A stretch of 64,000 nt of DNA from CBDCKN01 sp965219035 (GTDB lineage: Bacteria; Gemmatimonadota; Gemmatimonadetes; Longimicrobiales; Gaopeijiaceae), in the NCBI GenBank assembly GCA_965219035.1, contig CBDCMR010000004.1:1178001-1242000 (forward strand), given 5' to 3'. Positions within the stretch are counted from its first letter, which is position 1; every line of letters begins with the position of its first letter. Below, one piece after another: positions 9,087 to 16,069 of the stretch. The position numbers and the translations under genes were made by a program. A model generated the notes under the pieces. That model saw nothing but the letters and a program-made list of their open reading frames with translations. It was not told the DNA's origin and did not search any database.

Positions 9087-9932
9087 ATGCAGGCCGAATC
9101 ACGTGGGTTCCTCCAAGTGCTGGGAGACCTCGGGCCCTGGATCATCTCCGGTATCGCCCTGGCCCAGGTGTGGGTACTAGGGCTGTGGAAACGTCTACGG
9201 AGAGGGGTGGTAGAGATCCACTCGAGCGGGTTGATCGAGGTCGGATACTCGAGGTTTGGTCCGACGGTCGGCATCTTCGGTGCGCTCCAGGCCGTGCACC
9301 GCTCAGTCTTCATTGATACTATCTACTTGGAAGTCACGAGGACGAAGGACGGGGCAAGGCATGAATTCGGCTGGCGAGCCATCCGCCCTAATACGGTGAA
9401 GCTGGCGGGTGATCCGATCGACGAGGTGGAACTGCCGTCCAGCTTTCTACTGCGCCCGGAAGAGCCCTTCCGGTTCAACATCCTCTTCAACGACGCCGGG
9501 TTTGTCGCCGACTTGGGTCCATCCGTGAATCCACTCCCCGGGTCGTGGTGGCAGTTCCGTGATAAGCGCCTCGCCGAGATCGCGGTGGAGCATGAGAGCC
9601 GGGTGGATGCGTTGCTCAGCAACGAAGCGCTGATGGAGGAGGTATTCAAAGAGTTCAACCGGACCGACCAACCCCAAGCGGCCTGGAAGGCGTTGAACGA
9701 AGCGTTCTATTTGGTGCCCGGTGATTACGAGATGACGATGCGCGTGCGATGCAGGCGACCCGAGCAAGAGTTTGTTGATTCTTGCCGAGTCGCACTTACC
9801 GAAGACGACTCAGAGCAGCTCCGACTCAACTCGGTGTCGCTCCTGAGGTCGGTCTGTGGGCTGTCTTCTTACTTCCACTCTTCTCACCTTGCGCGTCTCT
9901 CCGTGGAGAAGAGCCTCCTGTCCCTTTCGTAA
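9087..9932 (+). CDS. Island-borne membrane-anchored protein of unknown function
   Basis: 281 residues, family not recognised. A hydrophobic segment near residues 15-35 (GPWIISGIALAQVWVLGLW) followed by the basic KRLRRG suggests one N-terminal membrane anchor with the rest in the cytoplasm. The soluble part alternates beta-rich stretches (VVEIHSSGLIEVGYSR, FIDTIYLEVTRTKDG) with a helical Glu-rich middle and a Ser/Leu-rich end. The ATG at 9087 has GGGAGG 6 bp upstream. The longer frame from 9006 would run through the island repeat and is not preferred. It is divergent in origin from the operon gene and the only plus-strand gene in the island. Confidence 0.6.
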   Translation: MQAESRGFLQVLGDLGPWIISGIALAQVWVLGLWKRLRRGVVEIHSSGLIEVGYSRFGPTVGIFGALQAVHRSVFIDTIYLEVTRTKDGARHEFGWRAIRPNTVKLAGDPIDEVELPSSFLLRPEEPFRFNILFNDAGFVADLGPSVNPLPGSWWQFRDKRLAEIAVEHESRVDALLSNEALMEEVFKEFNRTDQPQAAWKALNEAFYLVPGDYEMTMRVRCRRPEQEFVDSCRVALTEDDSEQLRLNSVSLLRSVCGLSSYFHSSHLARLSVEKSLLSLS

Positions 9933-10279
9933 GTGGACGTTGTCCGGATTCGTCGGCGTAACGTTTCAGGGGAACACGAGCTGACGGAAAGCTCGGCCTC
10001 GAGGAGCACCCGACCGACGTGGCATATCGTAAAAGGGAAGGTCGTGGCCCGTGGAGAAAGCCTAGAGAGGTCGCCCTCGTCGATGCTTCCGAATCTGTGG
10101 TCGCGCGACCTGATTCAGGTGTAGGCCGTAGACAACTCCCGGGTCCGTGGAAGAAGCCGAAGTCCCTGAAGCTGGAGGCGGAGCTGGAGGAGTGAGTAAG
10201 GTGATGCGCCCTGGGTCCATGACCCACGATCGAGCTGATCGAGGCCCAAGCGGGTGTTGATGGAGCCATTCACAGGCGA
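9933..10279. other. Island segment with no supported gene
   Basis: 347 bp between the membrane-anchored gene and the convergent minus-strand gene. Short open frames exist on both strands, but none has a convincing start, composition or recognisable product. No RNA gene or strong hairpin was seen. Confidence 0.4.
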
Positions 10280-10933
10280 CTAGGCGTCTGGTTCCAGATC
10301 CTCGGCTTCTCCCTTACCCGTCGCCTCGGGCAATTGGAGAATGGGGTCGCCCTCGACACGAAAGAACTGCAGGCCAGGCTGGGCTCGTAGGATGGTCGCG
10401 ATGTGGTCACGAGCCGGATCCCCAGCAGCGTCCTCTTGCTCTTCGTCTTCTTGCCCCTCAACAAGAGGCTCGACACGCACCTCGATGTGAAACCCGCGGT
10501 CCAGCCGGTTGGCGATCTCGTTGAGCGACGACTCCAGGTTTTTTTTGAGCTCGTTCTCTCGAGGCTTGTCGTTGCCTTTCCAGTAATCATCGATGAGTTC
10601 CTTCACGACCGGCTTTAGGCCCTTCTTCATGTACGTCTCGGCGTGGGACTCGATGCCTGCGAGATCCTTCTCTGTCACGCCATGGTCAGCCAACCCCTGC
10701 CTCAGTTTGCGGATCTCAAGGAGTTTCTTGTAAAGAGCAACTACCCGCTCGACGGCTATCGCAGTGCAGGCCGCGATCTCCGGGGCAGCATCCACGAAGA
10801 CAGTGAGATCAGTGGATGATATCGAACGGACTTGGAAGCCCTCGCAGGTGCCGGTCGCGAGTTCGGAGAATACGCCGAAGGTGCGGTCCAACCGATGCAG
10901 TTCTAGCGCGAAGGTGCGGAGGTCGTTCGACAC
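10280..10933 (-). CDS. Unknown island protein, C-terminal part (probably continuous with 10903-11403)
   Basis: 217 residues, cytoplasmic. A conserved-looking start SNDLRTFALELHRLDRTFGVFSELATG is followed by a charged helical segment (ALYKKLLEIRKLRQGL, NELKKNLESSLNEIANRLDRG) and an acidic tail (EGQEDEEQEDAAGD). Its first codons overlap the end of the upstream frame. Reading from ADELDPGQAEVGVLVPRA into VSNDLRTFALELHR gives a smooth protein, so the two frames most likely form one gene of about 370 residues split by a single-base loss near 10930. The GTG at 10933 could also act as a coupled restart. Function unknown. Confidence 0.55.
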   Translation of the reverse strand: MSNDLRTFALELHRLDRTFGVFSELATGTCEGFQVRSISSTDLTVFVDAAPEIAACTAIAVERVVALYKKLLEIRKLRQGLADHGVTEKDLAGIESHAETYMKKGLKPVVKELIDDYWKGNDKPRENELKKNLESSLNEIANRLDRGFHIEVRVEPLVEGQEDEEQEDAAGDPARDHIATILRAQPGLQFFRVEGDPILQLPEATGKGEAEDLEPDA

Positions 10934-11403
10934 TGCGCCCGTGGGACCAGCACCCCGACCTCAGCCTGGCCGGGATCGAGTTCGTCTGCTCCGATCCCGA
11001 TGCCTGCAAGGGAGGTGGCGAGCTGTGAGATGTTGTTGCTGTAACGACTCACCTCACCATGGAGCCTGGTGTTCTCCGCGAGCGCCACGGAAGGCGTGAT
11101 CTGGTTTCGCGCGAATACCTCGTCAATGCGGTCTTTGAGCCGGTCGCCGGTCAGTGCGAAGGCTCCGATCTCGTCGGCCGCCTGGCACCAGGCAGGAGAG
11201 AACCCGTTCGTGGCGGACCCCTCAAGCGCCACCGTCAGAGTCTTCCAGCTGGAGGCCACGGCTTCTTGAAACTCGGCCTGTTGGGGCTGGTTGACTTGGT
11301 TCTTGAGGGCCTCCCGCAACGTGGTCAGAGTCGGGACGGCCTGTGTCTTGCCCAGGTCATCCACCAAGGCGTCAGCAATGGCATGTAACCGTTCGGTGTT
11401 CAC
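10903..11403 (-). CDS. Unknown island protein, N-terminal part
   Basis: The open frame encodes 166 residues, of which about the first 155 (to VGVLVPRA) look natural and the last dozen (QCRTTSAPSR) look like out-of-frame tail. It is mainly helical: TERLHAIADALVDDLGKT, a WKTLTVALEGS segment and ATSLAGIGIGADELDPGQAE. No transmembrane segment or catalytic motif is recognised. The next frame downstream continues the same protein, so the gene is frameshifted or expressed as two coupled chains. Only the island's membrane-anchored gene is nearby, and a shared role is possible but unproven. Confidence 0.55.
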   Translation of the reverse strand: MNTERLHAIADALVDDLGKTQAVPTLTTLREALKNQVNQPQQAEFQEAVASSWKTLTVALEGSATNGFSPAWCQAADEIGAFALTGDRLKDRIDEVFARNQITPSVALAENTRLHGEVSRYSNNISQLATSLAGIGIGADELDPGQAEVGVLVPRAQCRTTSAPSR

Positions 11404-11544
11404 GACACCTCCTGTTCAGTCCAACCCAGAGGGGGCGTCAAAATGGTCGTTTGAGCCCCGTCCTGCCACCCCCGATCGGCGTCCCGGAGGGCGGTGAAAG
11501 GTGGCTGTGGGGGTTGGAAGGGTAGGGGAGCCATCCGTCGATTC

Positions 11545-11568
11545 AGTGTCACGTTCAGCGTAACAAAC
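11545..11568 (+). repeat. Island-end direct repeat, right copy
   Basis: 24 bp, 21 identical to 9030-9053 (differences at the 6th, 12th and 15th bases). It lies 104 bp before the right attachment repeat. Confidence 0.5.
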
Positions 11569-11672
11569 ACCCACTTTCGCTGGCTTTCGCCCAATCACGC
11601 GAAACCGTGAAAACCTAGGCAGAATACGGGTTTTCGCTTCGCCCCTTTTCGCTGGTTGAGCGTTGTGCCACA

Positions 11673-11716
11673 TTGCCAAGGTGGGGGTCGCCGGTTCGAG
11701 TCCGGTTTCCCGCTCT
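11673..11716 (+). repeat. Right attachment repeat, tRNA-Gly 3' fragment
   Basis: Exact 44-bp copy of 8928-8971. The preceding bases (GTGCCACA) do not continue the tRNA anticodon stem, so this is a fragment and not a second gene. It marks the right end of the island. Confidence 0.85.
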
Positions 11717-11719
11717 CGG

Positions 11720-11758
11720 AAAAGGGGCTCGCCGTCCACCGGACGTTCGGCCCCTTTT
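11720..11758 (+). terminator. Hairpin between the island end and tRNA-Cys
   Basis: AAAAGGGGC (11720-11728) pairs with GCCCCTTTT (11750-11758), a 9-bp stem over a 21-nt loop, followed by CGCTTC. It probably belongs to the original tRNA-Gly/tRNA-Cys spacer. It may be a processing structure or an attenuator. Confidence 0.4.
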
Positions 11759-11765
11759 CGCTTCA

Positions 11766-11837
11766 GGCGCCGTAGCCAAGCGGTAAGGCAGAGGCCTGCA
11801 AAGCCTTTATTCCCCGGTTCGAATCCGGGCGGCGCCT
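11766..11837 (+). tRNA. tRNA-Cys (GCA)
   Basis: 72-nt cloverleaf: acceptor GGCGCCG/CGGCGCC (11830-11836), D-arm GCC/GGC, anticodon GCA in loop CTGCAAA, T-arm CCCGG/CCGGG around TTCGAAT, discriminator T as expected for tRNA-Cys. CCA is not encoded. The island upstream separates it from the promoter at 8795. Confidence 0.95.
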
Positions 11838-11852
11838 CTATGAAATGCTAGA

Positions 11853-11878
11853 CCCTCACTGGTTTTCCACAGTGAGGG
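11853..11878 (+). terminator. Terminator after tRNA-Cys
   Basis: CCCTCACTG (11853-11861) pairs perfectly with CAGTGAGGG (11870-11878), loop GTTTTCCA, followed by GTTCTCGTTT. Convincing rho-independent terminator closing the tRNA unit. Confidence 0.7.
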
Positions 11879-11931
11879 GTTCTCGTTTGGGAAGGTTTTG
11901 GGAAGGTCTGCGTAGGGTGAGGAGCCCGTAG

Positions 11932-12159
11932 ATGTCGAGTCCGGCCGAGAGATGGTTTGAGAGATTCAGGACCGAGGGCTGGCCCCTGGTCGATGAGCTC
12001 GTGAGCGACAACCATCACGAGACGCTCCATCTCGACTTCAAGGGGAAGGCCGACTCCTTCAGTCCCAGTCTGGATCGGAGTGATCGAAGGAACTTCTCGA
12101 CTGCGCTGAGCGGTTTCGCCAACTCGGAGGGGGGAGGCTGGAGCGCCCTCGTGGCTTAG
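11932..12159 (+). pseudogene. Truncated AlbA_2/Schlafen-type DNA-binding domain gene
   Basis: 75 codons: WFERFRTEGWPLVDELVSDN, then ETLHLDFKGKAD and RRNFSTALSGFANSEGGG. The E..HLDFK plus R.N....LSGFANSEGG pattern is the start of the AlbA_2 (Schlafen AAA_4) domain, which normally continues with a further beta-rich segment and often several hundred residues. Here it stops at WSALVA, so the gene is cut off. It sits directly after tRNA-Cys, a common entry point for mobile DNA, and ends before a terminator hairpin. Confidence 0.6.
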
Positions 12160-12193
12160 AGGACAGTTCTGGTCGCTTCCTGAACGACAAGAC

Positions 12194-12220
12194 GGCCACC
12201 TCCGAACGATGGGGGTGGCC
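12194..12220 (+). terminator. Terminator after the AlbA_2 fragment
   Basis: GGCCACC (12194-12200) pairs with GGTGGCC (12214-12220) over a 13-nt loop, followed by CTCTTTCT. Typical rho-independent form. Confidence 0.6.
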
Positions 12221-12456
12221 CTCTTTCTATGGGGCTGGCTGGTTAGAGAATGACGTCACATCGGTGTCCACGAACATTCACGTGCCACTCTAGCCGGGCC
12301 GTGGGCCGCGCTCCATGTTATCCACTTGCCGGTTTTACCGACGCTGGCCCCGCCGCCGTAGTGGACGCCTCTGCAGGACACCCGCCCGACGACGAGACCA
12401 AGAGCCACCGACGTAGATCATTGGATAGCTCGGTCGTACGGAAAGGAAGGTGTTCC

Positions 12457-13164
12457 ATGCGTGCTTTCACGATCCCGGGTGCCCTTCTGCTGGTGATGGC
12501 CCTCGCGATGGGCTGCGCCGAGGAGGATGAGATAGGCCCCACAGGGGTTCCGTCGCAGCCCCAAACCGCAAAAGTACTAGCCAACTCCCCGCCCAGCTGG
12601 AAGATCGCGTTCACTAGCGACCGTGACACCGGAGTCCCGTTCGAAACCGAGATCTACGTGATGAACGCCGACGGGTCGGGTCAAAAGCGGCTGACCAATA
12701 ACACGGGCATCGTCGACTTTGGCCCCAGCTGGTCGCACAACGGCAAACTGATTGCGTTCGGCAGAAGCATCAGTATCCCGACTAATTCCGAGATCTTCGT
12801 CATGAACGCCGACGGGTCGGGCCAAACGCAGCTGACCTTTAACGCGGTCGACGACTTTGAACCCAGCTGGTCGCCGAACGGCAGACTGATCGCGTTCAGA
12901 AGCCGCCGCGACGCTACCGACGAGATCTACGTGATGAACCCCGACGGGTCGGGCCAAACGAACCTGACCAATAGTGCGGCGGGCAACCAGGGTTGGCCCA
13001 GCTGGTCGCCCAACGGCAAATTGATTGCGTTTGGGGCGTTCCTGTTCGCTGAACAAAAGGCCGAGATCTTCGTCATGAATGCCGACGGGTCGGGCCAAAC
13101 GCGGCTGACCTTTGACGCGGCGGTGGGTTTTTCCGGGAGCCAACAACCGAGCTGGGGCAGATAG
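12457..13164 (+). CDS. TolB-like beta-propeller lipoprotein
   Basis: 235 residues. N-terminal lipoprotein signal MRAFTIPGALLLVMALAMGC, with lipobox ending at Cys20, so the protein is lipidated after export. Then about four to five PD40-type repeats with the pattern EIYVMNADGSGQ.RLT, followed by PSWSPNGK.IAF. Such repeats build a beta-propeller as in TolB, but the chain is shorter than a full six-blade TolB and has no pal partner nearby, so the role is probably surface or periplasmic binding. ATG at 12457 with AAGGAAGG 6 bp upstream. The four repeats are very similar at DNA level, suggesting recent internal duplication. Confidence 0.8.
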   Translation: MRAFTIPGALLLVMALAMGCAEEDEIGPTGVPSQPQTAKVLANSPPSWKIAFTSDRDTGVPFETEIYVMNADGSGQKRLTNNTGIVDFGPSWSHNGKLIAFGRSISIPTNSEIFVMNADGSGQTQLTFNAVDDFEPSWSPNGRLIAFRSRRDATDEIYVMNPDGSGQTNLTNSAAGNQGWPSWSPNGKLIAFGAFLFAEQKAEIFVMNADGSGQTRLTFDAAVGFSGSQQPSWGR

Positions 13165-13704
13165 TGTCGGGGTATTCGCAGCGGATGGTCAGGCGGGGGC
13201 CTACTACGATGTCACCGGCGGACTCTGGCATCCCTGACTAGGTATTCCTTTGAGAGACCAACCGGATACTTCTCGGCATTCTTTCTTAGCTTGGTTCGAA
13301 TCGCCTCTGGGAGATCCACGCCACGCACATCGCCCGGATGAGAACCGCAGGTTCGAGCCGAGGCGCCGAAGATGCGCTCTGCGATGCGGCCTTGGTGTCC
13401 ACCTTTGAGAGGATACGTATCTTTATGTCGTGAGTATACGTACGAGGCCGTACTGCGGCTTGGTCGAAGACGTGGAGGGATTCCTCGGTGTGCCCGAATG
13501 CGTCCTCCACGATTGTGGCCCCACGGGCATGGGCGGAGTGGCCAGGACGACGGCGTTCCGAGGACGCCCTACGACGGTGGCAAATCCTGAACGAGCCACT
13601 AGCTCGGAGCGCCCCCCCCCCCGACCATGGGGGCCTGAACACGGAAGAGGATTCGTAAGGAGGTCCATGCCCTACAGAGCGCACTCTGCGGAACCCGCCT
13701 TGGC
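13165..13704. other. Intergenic region with no supported gene
   Basis: 540 bp. Several overlapping open frames exist on both strands but none has a recognisable product or convincing start. It contains an 11-C homopolymer at 13612-13622 about 80 bp before the permease start. No tRNA could be folded around the tRNA-like GGTTCGAATC near 13293. Confidence 0.45.
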
Positions 13705-15996
13705 GTGAGCTCGAACGCCGAAGGCTCCACACCCGGCGCGCCCGCCTTCGCCCGAGACCTCGGGCTCTTCGACGCCACCATGATCGGAGTCGGCGCCATG
13801 ATCGGCGCCGGCATCTTCGTCCTTACCGGAATCGCCGCGAGCGAGTCGGGGCCTGCCTCCATCCTCGCCTTCGCGCTGAACGGCGCGGTGACCCTGCTCA
13901 CGGCCTTCGCCTACGCCGAGCTCGCCACGGCCATTCCGGAGGCCGGAGGTGGATACGCCTACGTGCGCCGTGCCTTCCCAGGGGTGGTGGGGTTCACGGC
14001 GGGCTGGATGCTGTGGTTCGCCTACACCGTAGCGTGCAGCCTCTACGCCCTTGGCTTCGCCGGCTACTTCTGGGAGTTCTTCCTCAAATACGTACCCAGC
14101 CTCGCACGGGGTGCATTCGGAGTCGTGGGCGGGCATGGCGCGATTCTGCTCGTCACTCTTGTCGTGGGCGTCCTCTTCATCCGACTGAACATCCGGGGGG
14201 CGGAAGTAACGGGGAAGGCCGAGAACTTCCTCACCGTCACCAAGCTCCTGGTGCTCGGCGTCTTCATAGTCTACGGGCTCCGGCGGGTTTTCGAGGAGCC
14301 GGGTCAGGCGGCGGCCAGCTTCAACCCGTTCCTTCCGCAGGGAATGGGTGGCGTGGTCGTCGCCATGGGCCTCACCTTCATCGCGTTCGAGGGATACGAC
14401 CTCATCGCCAACCTAGCCGAGGAGATCAAGGAGCCGGAGAAGAACATCCCGCGGGCGACCTTCATCGCCCTGGGCGTCACGATGATCATGTATCTCCTGA
14501 TCCTCTTCGTGTCGCTGGCGGCGGTGAGGCCTCCCGACGGCCGGCCCTCGTGGCGCTTTCTGGGAGATTACGGGGAGACGGCCATCGTACGTGCGGCCGA
14601 GGGCTTCATGCCGGCGTTCGGCGTGGCCGTCATCGTCTTCGGCGGCCTGCTCTCCACGATGTCGGCCTTGAACGCCACGGTCATGGCCTCGTCACGGGTC
14701 GCGTTCTCCATGGGTCGAGACCGTCTGCTGCCTGTCTCCATGGCCACGATCCATCCGGAGCGTCGCACCCCCCACATCGCCATCATCGTCACCGGGGCGA
14801 TCCTGTTGGCCATGGCGTTGACACTGCCGATCGAGGCGGTGGGCTCGGCTGCGAGCCTCATCTTTCTGCTCACCTTCGCCATGGTGAACCTCTCAGTGAT
14901 CGCCCTCCGGAGGAAGGCACCGGAGCTCCCGCGTCGCTACAAGGTCCCGCTCTATCCCGCCGTACCCGTCCTCGGGATCGTTCTGAACGTGTATCTGGCG
15001 GTCTACCAGTTCACGTTTCAGCCGCTGGCCTGGTACGTGACGGGCGGATGGATCCTCGTGGGTCTGTTTCTCTACTACGCGTACTTCGAAAAGCAGGCCG
15101 CGGGGATCCGCCCACAGATCCTCGAGCCACGTCGACCGGCTGAGCCGGTGGCCCGCGAAACCGTTGTGGTACCGCTCCACAACCCCGACCAGGTGCACGT
15201 CCTCCTGGACTACGCTCAACCCATCGCCGAGGCACGCGGTCTCAAGACGACCGCTATCTCGGTGGTCCAGGTGCCCCGCCAGCTTCCCATTCATGAGGGG
15301 CTCCGATTCGCCCATCATAGGGAAGCCCTGCTCAAGAAGGGTCTAGAGCACGCAGCGTTCCGAGGTGTGCAGCTGGAGACCGAGCTGGTCGTGGCCCACC
15401 ACGCGCATGACGGCATCTTGGCAGGCGCCCGCCGCAGCGGCGCCGATGTGCTGGTCATGGGTTGGAAGGGGTACACGGACACGGGCGATCGGATCTTCGG
15501 TGAGGTGGCCGATCAGGTGATCCGCAACGCCCCCTGCGACCTCGCGCTCCTCAAGATAGCCAACACCCAGCTGCCCAATCGTTGTCTCTTCCCGACCGCG
15601 GGAGGGGCCCATGCTCTTTTGGCCGCCGAGCTCCTGAACGTCCTCGCTCCCGCCTTCCACATGACCGTAACGGCGTGCCACATCGTGGAGCCGGACGCGT
15701 CGCCCGCGAACCGGGCCGAGGCCGAGCGGTGGATCGACAAGACCCTGTCTCGAATGGGACCGCAGGTCCAGGTCGACCGACTCCTCATCGAAGGGAAGAC
15801 CATCGCCGGCGGGATCGCCCGGGCCAGCAAGGACTTCGACCTGGTGGTCCTGGGGGCGGCACGGGAGCCGTTCTTCCGGCAAGTCCTGTTCGGTGAGATT
15901 CCCGAGAAGGTGGCCCGCTATTCACCGGCATCCGTGCTGGTGGTGAAGCAGTACGAAGGTCATGTCCGCTCAGTCTTCAAGCGAATGTTCGGCTGA
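13705..15996 (+). CDS. APC-family amino acid permease fused to two universal-stress (USP) domains
   Basis: 763 residues. Residues 1 to about 450 are a 12-helix APC transporter, starting ARDLGLFDATMIGVGAMIGAGIFVLTG, with the first-helix GAMIGAGIF substrate motif and ITFIAFEGYDLIANLAEE-type helix-6 region. The C-terminal 300 residues are two tandem USP domains. The first has the nucleotide-loop pattern GxxGx9G in GWKGYTDTGDRIFGE; the second has a modified version (GAAREPFFRQVLFGE). The USP part should be cytoplasmic and could couple amino-acid or cation transport to nucleotide state. Such fusions are known in bacteria and archaea. GTG start at 13705; an alternative start is not obvious. Substrate unknown. 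Confidence 0.88.
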   Translation: MSSNAEGSTPGAPAFARDLGLFDATMIGVGAMIGAGIFVLTGIAASESGPASILAFALNGAVTLLTAFAYAELATAIPEAGGGYAYVRRAFPGVVGFTAGWMLWFAYTVACSLYALGFAGYFWEFFLKYVPSLARGAFGVVGGHGAILLVTLVVGVLFIRLNIRGAEVTGKAENFLTVTKLLVLGVFIVYGLRRVFEEPGQAAASFNPFLPQGMGGVVVAMGLTFIAFEGYDLIANLAEEIKEPEKNIPRATFIALGVTMIMYLLILFVSLAAVRPPDGRPSWRFLGDYGETAIVRAAEGFMPAFGVAVIVFGGLLSTMSALNATVMASSRVAFSMGRDRLLPVSMATIHPERRTPHIAIIVTGAILLAMALTLPIEAVGSAASLIFLLTFAMVNLSVIALRRKAPELPRRYKVPLYPAVPVLGIVLNVYLAVYQFTFQPLAWYVTGGWILVGLFLYYAYFEKQAAGIRPQILEPRRPAEPVARETVVVPLHNPDQVHVLLDYAQPIAEARGLKTTAISVVQVPRQLPIHEGLRFAHHREALLKKGLEHAAFRGVQLETELVVAHHAHDGILAGARRSGADVLVMGWKGYTDTGDRIFGEVADQVIRNAPCDLALLKIANTQLPNRCLFPTAGGAHALLAAELLNVLAPAFHMTVTACHIVEPDASPANRAEAERWIDKTLSRMGPQVQVDRLLIEGKTIAGGIARASKDFDLVVLGAAREPFFRQVLFGEIPEKVARYSPASVLVVKQYEGHVRSVFKRMFG

Positions 15997-16069
15997 GCCC
16001 GTGCCGTACTCCGCCGTCCGTCCCGACCACACAAGTGGGCCGAGAAGCCACCCGCCCAGGCTGGAAGCC

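Noticed and set aside
12640..13130. CRISPR-like repeats in the lipoprotein gene
   Set aside because: The repeats are in-frame coding for PD40 propeller motifs, with diverged coding spacers.
13280..13350. Possible tRNA from GGTTCGAATC-like T-loop
   Set aside because: The flanking bases do not form a T-stem or acceptor, and no anticodon arm is present.
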